A stretch of DNA of 64,000 bases from Paramyrothecium sp. XJ0827 (lineage: Eukaryota > Ascomycota > Sordariomycetes > Hypocreales > Stachybotryaceae), in contig JAJFPB010000009.1 in assembly GCA_020881915.1 (NCBI GenBank), forward strand, positions 310,001 through 374,000. Direction: 5' to 3'. The notes below the pieces were generated by a model. It was not told the origin of the DNA. It ran no database searches and worked only from the letters and a program-made list of their open reading frames with translations. Below, piece by piece: positions 33,343-45,236 of this stretch (the first letter of the stretch is position 1; each line of letters begins with the position of its first letter). The position numbers were made by a program, and so were the translations under genes.

Positions 33343-33765
33343 CTATACGCTGGCAACTGACCAGATGACATGTCCAAAGTTTTTCAAGTCAGGTGCTGGT
33401 GGCATCAAGGAGTCAAAGCTCACTAGGCGCCAAGTTCTCCTTGATCCATCATAACGGAAGGTCGAGAAAATGAAGGGCCCCTTCATCAACTTCTGACGGA
33501 GCAGAGCCAGACCGAAAGTGCCTTTCCAGATAATACTCTTCGCCCCAGAAGCTATCATGCATTACTGAGACTGTGCCTGGAGGAGCACGTGTAACATGCA
33601 GTGCACTAAATACAATAAGCATACTGAGTCGTGTCCAATGTGAGTTCGAAGACTAGCTGCGGCTCAGCACTCACCGGATTTGCCGATGAGATTGAGAAAG
33701 TGTTGAAAACGCTGGCGTAGCCCGCTGGAGGTGTAAAAATGTTGTTTCGAAATGAGATTGACATG
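33343..33765 (-). pseudogene. Possible decayed gene of unknown family
   Basis: On the minus strand an ATG near 33763 opens a protein-like frame (MSISFRNNIFTPPAGYASVF) that runs to a TAG near 33615. A second good-looking frame then continues from about 33617 (APPGTVSVMHDSFWGEEYY) to a stop near 33452, and a third frame ends at 33343 with SRRTWRLVSFDSLMPPAPDL. Each switch would need one inserted or lost base or an atypical intron. The three pieces read like one protein of about 140 residues, with no family I know. It may be a pseudogene, or coincidence. Confidence 0.35.
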
Positions 33766-35105
33766 AAAAGGTGCAGTGTTTCTTTCGCACGACAATATTT
33801 TAGACTTCAAGCGTTGCACAACCTCCATTAATTTCCGCTATAAACTGACGAGTAGGGGAAATTTACTACAATGCGATGATGTTCCTTTACTGTGGCATCT
33901 TCCTGATGAGTCTCCAAATATGAATGGCCCCAATATAAGTAACAAGACTAATCGATACGCCTGTGATTCGAACTCATGTACGGATTTCAAAACATAGTAA
34001 ATCCACGATGCCGGTTAATCTATTACTGGCTTTATTAGCGTAGCCCCATGACCACAATACCGCGGTGTTTTGACGGATGTCTCAGTTGTGTTCAATTCTT
34101 GATCATGCAATGGCTCATCGGCTGCTTCAATTTGAGCTTCGCGCACGAGGATAGAGACAAGAGGCACCACATTATCATACGAAGATTAGTAGCACAAAAC
34201 ACTGACAATACGATGTTTTGAACGAAATCCGACTAGTGCTCGGTTCGCTTGTCTTCTCCCTCCCAAATTTATTTTTCTTCCGGGGTCATGTCATTAGGTT
34301 CACGGGCATCAGGGCGGTATTCTATTTGGCCAAAGTCAACTCTTCTTAACTTTACTAGGGCTCTAAGGCCTAAAATCAGTACCAGATTCAGAAGGTGTAG
34401 TCTCAAAATCCCAGAGACCTGACATTATAATTGATATTTAAATTGTTTTCAAGCTAGTCCTTGGTAGCTGCTGATCTCTGTTGGCGTTCTAAAACTGCGA
34501 GACTTGTGTTGGTATTCGATGAAGAATGGAAAGAAGAGGCAGCAGCCTTGACAAGGAAAATGTAAACCGTAGTGACAAGCGCTCATTGTATCATGGCGCG
34601 TTGGCGAGTCTTGGAGACTTCGTAAACGGTAGAATTAACAGGACTGTTGGAAAAATGAAATGAATTGAAAGCGAACTTGTGATGGGCAAGGAATGAAAAT
34701 GCCCCATCACTACAACCAGCGCAAAGGCTTTCTTCTTGTGGTGCCCTCACCCTGGGTACGAGATTATGTCTCTGGTTCTTGGCCACTGTGCACATACCAT
34801 TGTCAGCGTAGGAGGGTATGTCTGAGGATGGCTCGTGAATGTTTCTGAGGGTGATTAAATCCTCATGTCCAGGTCTTTCACTTGTAGAATTGCCATGATA
34901 ATGCAAATGCCTAGTATGAAGACGGTTTATCAAGAGATAGATAAAAGATTCGGTGAAGAGTCACGAAACCCTAAATAAGTATCCTGTCTGACGCATCTTG
35001 ATGATCTCTGCATTGTCTACCATGCCCGTGATCCCAGCCAGTGTTATGGGTTTTCTGAAATTGTTCAAATTAGTACTGACAAGCCATGTCGCTAGGAATC
35101 GGTTC
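33766..35105. other. Intergenic region, no gene recognised
   Basis: The 1.3 kb are moderately AT-rich. The 116-aa minus frame at 34583-34933 has no domain. Nothing else can be supported. Confidence 0.5.
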
Positions 35106-38100
35106 CTATCGAGTGACTCGCAGAGATTTGACAGCTCTTTTGAAGCCCTTCCAAAACCGTGACCGAGGATTTGTACTTTTTAGGCTCTTGTCTCCTTCCT
35201 CGGTATCCCGTTCTGAGATTCGTTCTTCGCGCTTCGACATACAAGCTTCGAAAACTTCGCGTGCAGCTATATAGCCACGGCTCTCCTTGCTGGGATGAAG
35301 CCCCATATATTCTCCCGTCAGTGCCATGGCGTCGTCGAGTCGATCTTGCGACATCCAGGTCCTCGCGGGGTGATACATAGCCTGCAATGTCTGAGCATGA
35401 GAAGGCCCTAGTAACCTTTTTCTAACCTGTAAAACCTGAGTTTGTAATTGTTCTGCTTCTTCGAGTTGACCTTGCTGTTTATAGAATTTAGCTAGGTTTT
35501 TTATCAGAAGCAGTGTCTGAGGGTGATCGAGCCCTAGCTGTATCTTATAACCATCTAGAGCCTGCTCTAATAGGTCTTTAGTTTTTTCGAATCGACCTTG
35601 CTTTTCATAAAATAAAGCTAGGTTATTTATACAGAGCAGTGTCTGAGGGTGATCAAGCCCTAGGTTTATCTTAAGACCTTCTAAAGACTGCTCGAATAGC
35701 TGCTTAGCTTCTTCGGATCGACCTTGCTCTTCGTATAATATAGCTAGCTTATTCATAGAAAGAAGTGTATGAGGGTGATCAAGCCCTTGCCTTTTCTTTC
35801 GACCTTCTAAAGCCTGTTCTGATAGCTGCTGAGCTTCTTCGAATCGACCTTGGCTTTGATATACCATAGCTAGGTTATTCATAGAATGAAGTGTCTTAAG
35901 GTGGTCAAGCCCTAGGTTTATCTTGCAACCTTCTAAAGTCTGTTCTAATAGCTTCTCAGCTTCTTCGAATCGGCTTTGCTTTTCGTATACCATAGCTAAC
36001 CTATGGCTTGATGCTATTCTGTCATGGCAATCTGGCTCGAAATTTGTTTTATAGAATTCAAGAGCCTTCATTTGAAGATCTTCGGCTTCCCGGTAGCGAC
36101 CTTGCTGAAAATGGACGTGAGCTAGGTCGCTCGTGCTTGCCGCTGTAAGAAAGTGGTTGGAGCCAAGTGCGGCCTTTCTTGTGGCCAAGGCCGAAGCACA
36201 AGCTTTCGTAGCATGGCTGAACTGGCCGAGAGTACGATAATAGCCTCCCAAATTGTGTAGCAGAGTTGCTTTCTGCAGTTTCATTTCTGTTCCATGAACA
36301 CAGCCAAGTTTTAGAACGGCTTGCGCATGTGGGAGGAGCACCTTGCAAGTGTCTCGTGTGTCGATTTGACCGTAGGGAAAAGCTTCTGAAACGACGAGTA
36401 GGGCAGAGTGGGCGAAATCACGTAATAGACTTTCTTTGGAGAGCCAGTTTTGAGTTACCATTTGAATCAAACGGTGCATGTCATAACTTCCATCCTTGGT
36501 TTCAGTTATGAACGAAAACGCCTTGAGAACTCCCAAGGCTTTGGTACCTTCACAGTTGAGAAAGGCCCCGCTGAAGTCCGGATCAGAAGATTCAGGTATG
36601 TCTGAGTTTTCGAGTGTCCCTGTGGTGGCGCTGGTTGATCCACCTCGCGAGGCAAGTTGGCTGTCATTGTCCGAGTTGCTGGAGGCATCAGTTTCTTCTA
36701 AAAATCCCTGGAAAATTGCCAGTAAAACTTGCGGTATTGCTTGTCGGTCCATCAGACACATGAAAGACAGAAATCGGCTCGCAAGGTAATGGCGGTGCTT
36801 GATTTGTTCAAAAGATAGCATCCATGTCGCAACTAGAGCGTGTGGTATGTTCAAATCCCTTCCCACTGTCTGGAATGGCTGGCTCAAAAGTTCGATCACG
36901 CTGTCGTTGCTGGTCTCCAAGCGCCGTATATATTCCTTGACCGAGATGGTATTCTCTTGAATGAATGAAACTGCCTGGATGATTGCAAGAGGAAGAAACT
37001 CTAGATGCGAAGTGAGGGCAATGGCTTCATCTCTGCTGCACTTGCTCTTCTCAAGTACAGCCCACACCATCTCGCACGCTTCTTGTTCGGGCATTTTTCC
37101 AACCTCCACAAGCGAGTTTCCTGGGGTAAGCTTGACGCCGGCCCTTTTATTTCTCGTGGTAACAAGAATGTACCCGTGCTCGCATTCAGGTATGTAGATA
37201 CCAAGATTATTCGACTGCTCTTGCGTCTCAGCTTGCTGGACTTGGTCTGTGTCGGGAAAAAACAATTGGTCGTCATCGGCATTATCAATGATCATCAACC
37301 ACGGATTTAAGTGCTCCTTCTCTAGCCACTTTCTCACCAGAGAGAGAATGTCAATTTTTGGATCCTCATATCCTGGGATTTTGGAATATTGGGCGATAGC
37401 CATGTATCCATCTCGAAAGCGCATTGCGTTACCGCCATGGACCCAAAATATAGATATGCGAGGGTCGACTTTCCGCACCCAGTAGGCAAATTCTATGGCG
37501 ATATGGGTTTTGCTTACTTCATTAGAAACTGAAATGCTTTTAGTCGAGCTTACTCACCCAACACCTCCCAACCCATGTAGTGATACTCTGGGTCGTGGTC
37601 GTGCCAAGGTTTGATGCGGACCAAAGCCTAACCGGTATTTGAGATCATTCAAGACATCTTCTCGACCAATGAAGTCTGGATTTTGCCTATATGGCACAAG
37701 AACTGTTTCAATTCAGTATGTAGCAGTCAGTGCAAGGACCAATCATCCTCTACGTACACATAGAGGTGGAACTTCGCTTCGACGCCTTGGGGGCAACTGC
37801 TCGCTCAGCAAGCTTCTTGAGACGTTCAAGAACTTTTTCGTACTCGCTGTCCGCATAGCTGAATTTGACCATGTCAGAATGATTGCGGTTGATCGGACAG
37901 ATATGTTCTGCTCCAAATTCCCAAGAGCGACAATGCGTAGCAGACGACTTGGTGACGAGCACTGCGGGTGTTCCAGTCATCCTCCATTTCCCTGAATTGT
38001 CCTTTGCATGGTCAGTTGGAGTTGCTTAATGGAAACAGAAATCATGCTTCTTACCTTTTGGGCTGTGGGCGACATCAGTGTTTCATAAAAGCAGATAATC

Positions 38101-39132
38101 TCAAACTCCCCTTCAATTCCAAGGACAGAAGAGAATTCCCGGTGTTGTAAAGTCAATATTTGAGAGTTGATATTGCTGATGGATTCGAGCAAGAAGCGAT
38201 TCGGGCTATCCCCGACCATAGGCACTAATGATGTGATGTTCATTCCATGATGCGGTACGCCGAAGAAAGCTATGCCGTAAATTGCTTCTAGCAGGCGATT
38301 ATGCTCAGCATTCTGCGACTTTGCGAGTAGGATCAAACACTTATCATAGTTAGCAGGGCAACGAAGTATACACTGGTACTGGATAACTGAAACACACTTG
38401 TTTGACAACAAGCCCTCCTAAACTGTGCCCTATGAATATGATTGGCCTGTAAAGTGGTGCCTCCGCAAGTGGTAGTATGCTGTTTTGTAATGAAACTGCC
38501 ATGTCCTCCAGGTTCTGCGTACTCATACTCTCGTTTAACGGCGAGTCGTAGCCGTATAGCATGATTCGAGCCATTGAGGAGCCATTTCTGGCATCATTCA
38601 GGTCATAAGGTAGAGAATCTCGTAGCCAGACATGGCTGCCGCCTCTCTCTTTAAATGACCCAAATACATGGCCGCCAAGTCCGCAAACTGCAATCACACT
38701 GATATCATAAGTAAAGAATAGTGGAAACGGAGGATTACTGTCTTACTTGATCTTATGCTCATGAGAGACTGGCGTATAGAGCGTAGTAATGCCGCTGAAC
38801 ATGGCATCCAAAGAGATAAAGCGAGGCCGTGGGTTTTCGTCATCAGAAAGAGGTATGGGGCATGATTTGTCGCCGTTTAATTTCAGTAGTTCTAAAGGGG
38901 TGTCTCGAAATGTGACTGTTGCCGTTGAGACCTTTCCGCGTATCTCCTCGGCCAGAGATTTCACGTCCAGGCTGGCACCAGAGTCCCATTCTGTCAAAAA
39001 GGACTTAAGCTTTTGTCGGCTCCAATCCAACGGAACTCCACGAACACGAAATGTTCTGTCGTGTCTAAGAGTTGCACTACGGCTGCTGATAGCGGCCGGT
39101 TCTGGCTCCAACGGAGTTCTTGGTTGCAGCAT
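35106..39132 (-). CDS. NOD-like receptor: lipase-like alpha/beta-hydrolase, NB-ARC, TPR
   Basis: Six exons: 38747-39132, 38398-38698, 38055-38339, 37758-38001, 37558-37702 and 35106-37512, giving 1,255 aa with every phase matching. After an N-terminal segment without known motif, residues about 128-330 form a lipase/esterase-like alpha/beta-hydrolase with GHSLGGLVVKQ at 219-229 (nucleophile Ser221), as in SesB-type fungal NLRs. An NB-ARC NTPase follows, with P-loop GGVGKT at 451-456 and LMIIDNADD as the Walker B region. The C-terminal half (about 870-1190) is a run of 42-residue kinesin-light-chain-type TPRs. Such proteins act as fungal immune or heterokaryon-incompatibility sensors in the cytoplasm: ligand binding to the repeats releases the N-terminal effector domain. 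The ligand here is unknown. Four to five of the TPR units are very alike at the DNA level, a sign of recent repeat turnover. Confidence 0.92.
35389..36020 (-). repeat. 126-bp tandem coding repeats in the NLR TPR region
   Basis: Unit boundaries marked by GTSTGAGGGTGAT-like sequence (coding-strand complement) recur at 35515, 35641, 35767 and 35893, an exact 126-bp (42-codon) period. Units are clearly similar in DNA as well as protein, and no frame is disturbed. Confidence 0.8.
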
Positions 39133-40415
39133 GAGGATAATGAGAAAACGTCACTTGACCGTGACTGTATGGCGTTAAATCATACGTTACCTCATGCACA
39201 TAGACCAACAGGGACACTTTAAGCAGGTCCAAAACTATATGAATGTGTAGGGTTGTGGTGAAGACGGCATGAGGGGCTCAACATGCCAACTCTGTTCCAT
39301 GAGGAGAAAACGAATGAGGGGTTCAAGACGGAATTCATGCTCCAATGGAATCAGGCTGTGCCATTTGATCGTACGGCTGATAGTGCTACCTAATTGCATA
39401 TCTCTTTCCACACCAGCCAATGACAATTCCCACAGATTACATTAGGCTGCAAAGTAAACACGGATTACCGTGATAGAGGCACTTCCATCCATCGAGCCGT
39501 TTGCTTCCTCTGTGATTCAGCTCTGCTTCTGAAACAAACAGTTGATATAAAAAGAACCAAAAAGAGTGTCTACACAGCTGATTTGTAAAGCACCGCCTGT
39601 GTCGTAATGATACGTGATACAATTGATCGCCATTTTTTGTGTGCATGTTCCTCTGTGAAGATTCGGCCGCCTGATCGGAAAATTCTTTGACCGATCTTTC
39701 ACTGAAAGTAGCACAAGCGAAAATGGATCCGTCGCCCGCGAGATTCGCCTTCGCTATCCTCATCATGTAGAATTCCGATACAGAGTCATTCTGGTCGAAG
39801 GAATGACAGCCCCTGGTTTACAGATATTCTGTTGTTGCTGACCGCTTGTGCGAATGTATAGGTAGTAGCTTGTATGAAAAAAGAAATTCTATAAACAAAC
39901 TGAAATGAAAGTTATTTTAGATCTTAAATGAATAATTTCTATCTATTATTCCTTTTAATTCCCTCATACTATTGAGAATAGACCGTTTTGTAGTCTAGGG
40001 TATGTTTGCACACCGGTTGCCACCCCAGAAGTTCGGACACAGTTAGTGCCAAGAGAGCTAAGCAAGCAGCTAAGGAGGTTGCCAAGACATGAATACCACT
40101 ACGCCGGACATACCCACGAACACCATCCAATAGGCTCATGGCAATTATGCACGAGGCGACATCAATGTAACTTTTTCTGAGAAGGAATGAAACCTCGCAA
40201 TACGCTTATCACAATTCGAAGATGCAGGGCAGGGACTTGCTTCCCACGAAAGGAAGCTGTAAGTCAATGTCACATTGTGGGCACGCGACGTGCGGGCTTA
40301 TTGTCTCACGGCGTAGTATTTAAGCGATGAACCCAGCCCAGGCCCTGGGACTGGTGGCTTCTGCTCTTTCGATCATCCACGCAGCATTTCTGGTCGCGAG
40401 AACTGTTTGAGCGTC
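39133..40415. other. Divergent intergenic region between NLR and PhoD genes
   Basis: It contains both promoters. A TATTTAAG element at 40316-40323 lies about 95 bp before the PhoD start. An AT-rich tract occurs near 39880-39960. No additional gene is recognised. Confidence 0.55.
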
Positions 40416-42508
40416 ATGCGTGGCTTCAACTTTCTGGTCCTGGCCGGTTTGGCTGCAGCGAGCTATCATGGGAACCTGAACTATCGTAGTCCCTCCATCA
40501 GCCACGACGGCCTCGGCATCGACGTCCCCAAAGTGATGGGTCGCATGTTACGGAAACGCGATCTTGAGGTCAATACGGAAAGTCTTAACTTTACTCACGG
40601 CGTCGCCTCGGTGTGTACTCAACCCAATCTGCAAGGTGGTCAAATGCGTGCTAACCGAAAATCAGGGCGACCCTTACGCTAATTCTGTCATCTTGTGGAC
40701 TAGAGTCGCTCCAACTCTAGAAAGCGACAGATCGAATATTACTGTTGAGGGAACGGTCGCCTACTTCAGCCATGAGACCGAGAAGTACATCAAGGCGTCC
40801 GACTCACTGATCTGTGTAGACTGGGTGGTTAGCAAGGCAAAAGATTTGACCTCTTGCAAAGTCGCAGCTCGCGGTCGAGCTTACACCACCTCAGACATTG
40901 ACTACACGATCAAGGTACGTTACATGCCGCGAGAGGTTCGGTCCCAATACTAACACCTGCAACAGATCGAGGCGGAAGGCTTGCAGCCACTCACCACTTA
41001 CTATTACCAATTCACCGTCTGCGATACCGACATCAAGAGTCCAGTCGGTCGCACCAAGACGGCTCCAAAGGAGGACGACGATGTCTCGAATCTCACCCTG
41101 GGGGTTTTCTCCTGCGCCAATTATCCACTAGGATACTTCAACGCATATGGAAACGCGGCTCGTAAAGATAACATTGACTACTTTGTGCACCTCGGAGATT
41201 ACATTTACGAGGACAAGGTCGGAGAGCTCAACGAATTTGAGCGTGCCATGATTCCGCCGCGAGAAATCATTACCTTACACGACTACCGAACTCGCATTGG
41301 CCAATACCGTACGGATCATGATCTGCTCTTGGCTCACCAGAATTTCCCATGGATTACAGTCTGGGTACGGTCTTCCAAAAGATAGGCTTGGACTGAATGA
41401 TTACTGATACTGAATAGGACGACCACGAGATTGCGAACAATAATTGGCGTGATGGCGGCAGCACGGTCAACAACACTGAAGAGTCTTTCATTGCGCAAGG
41501 TGGCGTCAGTTTCGACCAGCGAAAGATGAACGCGGTCCGCGCTTACTTTGAGTGGATGCCTCTCCGCCAAGTCGACCTTGACGACAACCTGCGTATCTGG
41601 AGGAACTTCAGACTCGGCAATTTGCTCGATTTGACCATGTTGGACACGCGATCCTACGATCGTAGCATCACACGTGTAGGCTGGTCCGTACATTAACACC
41701 TTGAAGCACCGAAGTCCATCCACTGACGACTGATAGGAATGATGAATACGTACTGAAGATTGCTGACGATGCTGGCCGCTCAATGATGGGCTCGCACCAG
41801 GAGAATTGGTTCTTCCGTCAGCTATCTGAGTCGCAATCGCGCGGCGCCACATGGCGAGTGATCGGAAATCAGATGATCTTTTCGCGCATGAACATGACGG
41901 CTGAAGGCGGCAGAGAGGCAGACGTCGACGCCTGGGATGGATACCTATCCACTAAGAACAGAACACTGCAGCACATCTATGACAATGAAATCAGTAACGT
42001 CATTATGCTCGCAGGTGATTCGCACCAGAATTGGGTGAGCGACTTGGTTTGGCTGGGCGAGCATGACTACGACCCCACGACGGGCAAGGGTAGCGTTGGC
42101 GTAGAGTTTGCTGTCACTGCTGTGACATCGGACGGCATGGAAGGTAAGATCGCTGAGACGGATGAACTGAGCAAAGGACTATTGAAGGACAATGTCGAAT
42201 TGCAGTGGCAGGAAGGTTACTATCGAGGATACCTCGAGCTGCATGTCAGTCACGAGAAGATTGATGCGCAGTTCTACGGCTGCCCGACCGTTGCATCCCG
42301 CAATCCTTACGACTTGCCCATTGCAAACTTCACCGTCTTCCCCGACGAGAATAGGTTGGCACGCCCAATCGGTGGAGGCAAGGTCGAGTCTGGAGCCATC
42401 ATTTCCGGCGAGGTTCGTCACACAAATCTGACACTTGACACGGCGAAGAAGGAGTGGTTGGTCATCGGCTTTGAGGAAATGTTCTTGCCTCAGCCTGAAG
42501 AGCATTGA
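40416..42508 (+). CDS. PhoD-like secreted alkaline phosphatase/phosphodiesterase
   Basis: Five exons: 40416-40610, 40666-40914, 40966-41364, 41418-41683 and 41737-42508, giving 626 aa with exact phases. The N terminus is a signal peptide. An N-terminal Ig-like PhoD domain starts at GDPYANSVILWTRV. The metallophosphatase core shows LGVFSCANYPLGYFNAY, FVHLGDYIYED, TVWDDHEIANNNW, VIGNQMIFSRM and MLAGDSHQNWVSDL, which supply the metal-binding Asp, Cys, Asn and His residues of the PhoD family. These enzymes hydrolyse phosphate mono- and diesters outside the cell using calcium and iron. The fourth intron (41684-41736) uses a GTCCGT donor; the nearer GTGTAG and GTAGGC donors break the frame. Phosphate-starvation control is usual for the family but no site was identified. 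Confidence 0.92.
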
Positions 42509-43289
42509 TAATCTGGGGAATCGGACTACTCTCGCTATATTACCATCTACGTGGCACGACTGACATGGTGATAAAGAAGCGTTGCTGCGTGACGTCCTTG
42601 TCGGCTTCGTGCCGCGGGAACCTAGGACAAAAGGACTTTCTAGCTAGATCTACAGTTGACGAAGCTCCTACCAACTCCTTTGAAGGAGTTCCTAATCTGT
42701 TTTCTACTGCTTGATTTGGTACAATAGAACGTGCAATTAAGTCCAGGGTCCTCTGCGTGTCCTTCTTCAAATTTGCCTAATCGATTTTACTAATTGTATA
42801 CAGAGGATTTGACGAGATAAGCCTCAAACCCCCGGACCTTGTTCCCAGGGTTCATGGGTCGTAATGCAGATGTAGCGTTATGACTCCTTTGCATTCAAGT
42901 TGGCTGTCTAATGATCATAGTCATTTGCTGTCATGCAGAGTCATAATTTCCCCTACTATTGACTGCTTCTGCAGGCTGGTTCTTACATTCAAGTCATTTC
43001 CAAAGATTTATAATCGGTAATCAAAAGTGATGGGGTGCCAGCCCAAGGCCTTTTGTGTTTGGGAGTCGATATGAAGGTAAGGATAGCTTTGAAGGTAGAT
43101 AAAGCTCGATTTCATTTGTTATTAGATGTAGACAAGCATCAACTGCCATCCTTTTATATTCTTTTTTTCCATTTTTTTCCCTTCATTTTTCTTTCATTTT
43201 TGTTTTATTTTTCTTAGTTTTTTCTTAGTTTTTTCGGCTTTCCCTGAGAAAATGCGGAAGATTGCAGTACCATAAGACTCTCCGGCATC
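42509..43289. other. Intergenic region with pyrimidine tract
   Basis: No gene is recognised. A T/C-rich tract runs from about 43149 to 43240 just before the transporter remnant. Confidence 0.55.
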
Positions 43290-43700
43290 GCCTTGGCACA
43301 GAATTCGACTGGGTCGGTGTTGTAATCCCAAGTCCTTGCCGTGCATGGTGGTAATCAGCGTGATCAGCACCGATTTGCTCTTCGATGTCAGCAACCCCAT
43401 CGTTACGACAAACTTCCCCAACGAGAACCGACCCCTCGCCTGTGGCGTTTCAATAATTTTGCGCAACTCGGAAACAGTGTTGAACTTGCCGTCATGGGAA
43501 TGAGTGTTTCGGCAGTCTCAGACGCGACTGGTCGCGGAACCATGGCCTCGAGTGAGACCCGAAATGTGATTCAGCTCTCGTGGCTGGGTACTGGAGCCGT
43601 TTTGGGACATGCTTCGCTGCTGTTCTCGGTACTCTCGTTGCTTTACTTGGCTTACGCTGGCAGTAACAGTAGGAGAAAAGAGGGAGAACTAGATGGATAA
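43290..43700 (+). pseudogene. C-terminal remnant of a DHA2-type MFS multidrug transporter
   Basis: One frame reads VISVISTDLLFDVSNPIVT and NFPNENRPLACG. A second frame, one base shifted near 43447, continues FNNFAQLGNSVELAVMG and then a last hydrophobic helix (GHASLLFSVLSLLYLAY), ending at 43700 with a charged tail. In DHA2 transporters the sequence around helices 13-14 has this order, with a run like GAVFNTVAQFGNS. Here it is split by a frameshift, and the upstream eleven or more helices are absent. A fragment of a once intact 14-helix exporter is the best explanation. Confidence 0.6.
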
Positions 43701-44734
43701 CCACTCGAGTCGTTTTTGATGTCTTGGAGAATATTTAGAGCAGCCACTTATTACTGTGCAAAAAAACAAAAAAAAAACCTCAAAATGTCCAGGGAGTGCA
43801 TCATCTACTTTGAACAGCACCTAAAATTCTTGCGCAAGGGCCATTTTTGGGCAGGATTTGATCCTTGAATCGCACATTGCGGCAGCAAAAAGCCCCTGCC
43901 TCAAGGTCGAGAAGATTGTAAAGCTCGCGCTGGAGACTTCCTAGACCACATCAAAGAAAAAACTAGGAATATCTAAAGCAACATCAATCTTCGAAATCCC
44001 CACAGATGAATAGAGCATTTTATGTAAACCGAGGTAAATCATGACCCTTATCCGAAGGAAGACCTGTTCTGGTCAAGCTGGAGGCCATTCATTATCTCTT
44101 GATGCGGAGCGCCTGACAGTAGCTGAACACATGCCTCGTTCACTGGGGTCATCTTTGCAGTAAGAAAAAGGTAGGAAAGCTTGGAAAAGGGCATCGGCGC
44201 CCGCCTCGCTTCACGCCATCCTTACTGTTGGCCGCTCACTTTGATAAATCAATTTTAATCTCAATGCTGCACAGGTATGGGTTTAAAATTGTGCAGTAAC
44301 GTTGGCGTACAAAAGAAACAGCATTCTTCTGGGGATACGACATGTATCGAAAAACCGCGGGTCCTTGGCACTTCATCTTCATTGGAGGACCGTGGAGCGC
44401 CAAGGAACAAAAGGGCGATGGGTAAGGTATGGGTAGGGGTAGTTCGGATAACGGCGGCAAGACCTGTCACCAGGTGTGGAAAAGGTCCCGGGAAACCTGC
44501 TACGGCCATCGTCCAAGACCGATTCAAACCCACCTGCTGAATGCGGGAGGTAATTTAAGAGGCCTACATATGCGTTACCCCGGACATTGGCATTGGCACT
44601 CTTGGCAGCCTCATTACGGAGGGTCGACCCGCTCACACTGAAGCCCTTTGTACGTCAGGGGCGATTTAGATATCCTATCATTGGACCGTTGGAAGGGCCA
44701 TCTTGGCATCTCGTCTCTTGGCGGCCGACTAACG

Positions 44735-44798
44735 AGATATGGGATTGCATGGCACTCGCCCGGACTGATATGGGATTGCATTGGCACTCGCCCGGATT
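44735..44798. repeat. Tandem duplication of about 32 bp
   Basis: GATATGGGATTGCATGGCAC and the following CTCGCCCGGA are repeated with one extra T and one change (units about 44735-44766 and 44767-44798). The repeat lies about 440 bp before the SLC6-type gene. Confidence 0.75.
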
Positions 44799-45077
44799 GG
44801 AGAGGAGAGCCTTGGCGTAAGTATTAAGTGGCTCGTGTCCGCCAAGCTGGTGAATAACTGGTCTGCTGCGCCAGGATGCATCTTGGCGACGTGATTACTC
44901 TCGCTTGGTGACCTTCCAGAGCCCAATGGGTGGTACAGCTCTCAATCGGATCGGACTAGCCCAGTGGTATCTGGCTCTTGTGACGGAGCTGCACTTGGCT
45001 GGACAAGAATCTTGGTAGTCTGGGCTGCACCTCGCTCTCGAGGAGGCCCCTTCACGCTTTGATCTGGCTTCCGAGGA

Positions 45078-45085
45078 TATAAATA
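45078..45085 (+). promoter_or_regulatory. TATA box of the SLC6-type gene
   Basis: TATAAATA lies 151 bp before the preferred start codon at 45237, within the expected range for a fungal promoter with a modest 5' UTR. Confidence 0.45.
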
Positions 45086-45236
45086 TAGAGGCCATGCACC
45101 TCCTTGTGGAGAAGTTTCCCTGACTCTTTCCCCATCTTCTCTCGCGCTCACGTGCTCTACATTGTACATTGGTCTGCATAAGGTTTTTCCAGACTTTTCT
45201 CCCGCTGCCGTGACCCCCACTCTCCCAGCTACCAGA

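Larger units (their letters stand above)
43701..45236. other. Upstream region of the SLC6-type transporter
   Basis: It holds a 32-bp tandem duplication at 44735-44798 and a TATAAATA element at 45078-45085, about 150 bp before the transporter ATG. Short frames on both strands are not convincing. Confidence 0.55.

Noticed and set aside
33960..33980. GAGTTCGAATC on the minus strand resembling a tRNA T-loop
   Set aside because: The flanking bases do not form a five-pair T-stem, and no acceptor or anticodon stem can be drawn. No tRNA or rRNA was found in the window.
45162..45236. Upstream Met for the SLC6-type gene
   Set aside because: The extra 25 residues overlap the expected 5' UTR and lack conservation features; the Met at 45237 starts a normal cytosolic N terminus.
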